Of a DNA stretch of 14,351 nucleotides, positions 14,302 through 14,351 are shown piece by piece. Both the position numbers and the translations under genes were made by a program. Position 1 is the first letter of the stretch. Each line of letters opens with the position of its first letter. The stretch is from assembly GCA_946614405.1 (NCBI GenBank), contig CAMOGZ010000012.1, forward strand, positions 1 to 14,351, given 5' to 3'. This DNA comes from an uncultured Eubacterium sp. GTDB lineage: Bacteria > Bacillota > Clostridia > Peptostreptococcales > Anaerovoracaceae. The notes beneath the pieces are model-generated. The model did not search any database and was not told the origin of the DNA. It was given only the letters and a program-made list of their open reading frames with translations.

Positions 14302-14345
14302 TTGTTGAAAACCACCCAAAACGCGATTATTTCAAAATTGGGTGG
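14302..14345 (+). repeat. GGTGG hairpin unit D
   Basis: TTGTTGAAAACCACC, a variable middle and GGTGG, 44 bp. The arms ACCACCCAA (14311-14319) and TTGGGTGGT (14338-14346) are perfectly complementary over 9 bp. Further units could follow past the window edge. Confidence 0.75.
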
Positions 14346-14351
14346 TCATCC

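Noticed and set aside
13992..14346. CRISPR array
   Set aside because: Only four units, in two opposite orientations, with the constant parts at both ends of each unit and no regular spacer-repeat alternation; no cas genes are nearby.

Overview
The window looks like a chromosomal segment of an obligately anaerobic, fairly GC-rich Firmicute of class Clostridia, probably Lachnospiraceae or a close relative. This is inferred from strong AGGAGG-type ribosome binding sites, sigma-A promoters, TTG starts, G+C-rich U-tailed terminators and the gene families present. No rRNA, tRNA, insertion sequence, phage gene or CRISPR array is visible.

Layout on the + strand. The end of an unknown gene (1-30) is followed by a 3-hydroxyacyl-CoA/carnitine-dehydrogenase-like enzyme (57-968) closed by a 20-bp-stem terminator. 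A promoter then drives a two-gene biotin unit: bioB (radical SAM biotin synthase with non-E. coli auxiliary-cluster residues) and bioY (biotin ECF transporter S component). A two-way terminator separates bioY from an unrecognised 31-codon membrane peptide gene on the - strand (2759-2854), which has a good ribosome binding site and promoter. Two divergent NhaC-superfamily antiporters follow (3038-4390, TTG start; 4534-6060), then a small two-TM protein with a basic tail (6161-6682). A consensus promoter with TTGCAA repeats at its start site controls an ArsP_2-type heavy-metal permease and a Fur-family repressor (6810-8072). A separately transcribed radical SAM/SPASM protein (8213-9607) ends the + strand block.

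On the - strand, transcribed right to left, lie a PD-(D/E)XK-like protein of unknown role (13465-12656), enolase (12499-11204, own promoter) and a lactate permease (11143-9653, TTG start). The permease sits directly behind the enolase terminator with no room for its own promoter. A two-way terminator separates it from the radical SAM gene. Divergent from the nuclease-like gene is a 66-aa Cys-rich single-pass membrane protein (13600-13800) resembling FeoB-associated proteins.

The last 550 bases (13801-14351) hold no credible gene. They contain a UUCG terminator, six 19-bp tandem units, and four hairpin-forming units of about 44 bp arranged as two 50-bp-period pairs in opposite orientation around a core of about 166 bp. 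This is the most unexplained part of the window.

There is no single large defence or biosynthetic system. The items most worth following are the small membrane peptide, the atypical BioB, the TTGCAA-regulated metal-efflux unit, the orphan SPASM protein, the enolase-lactate permease junction and the repeat-rich right end.
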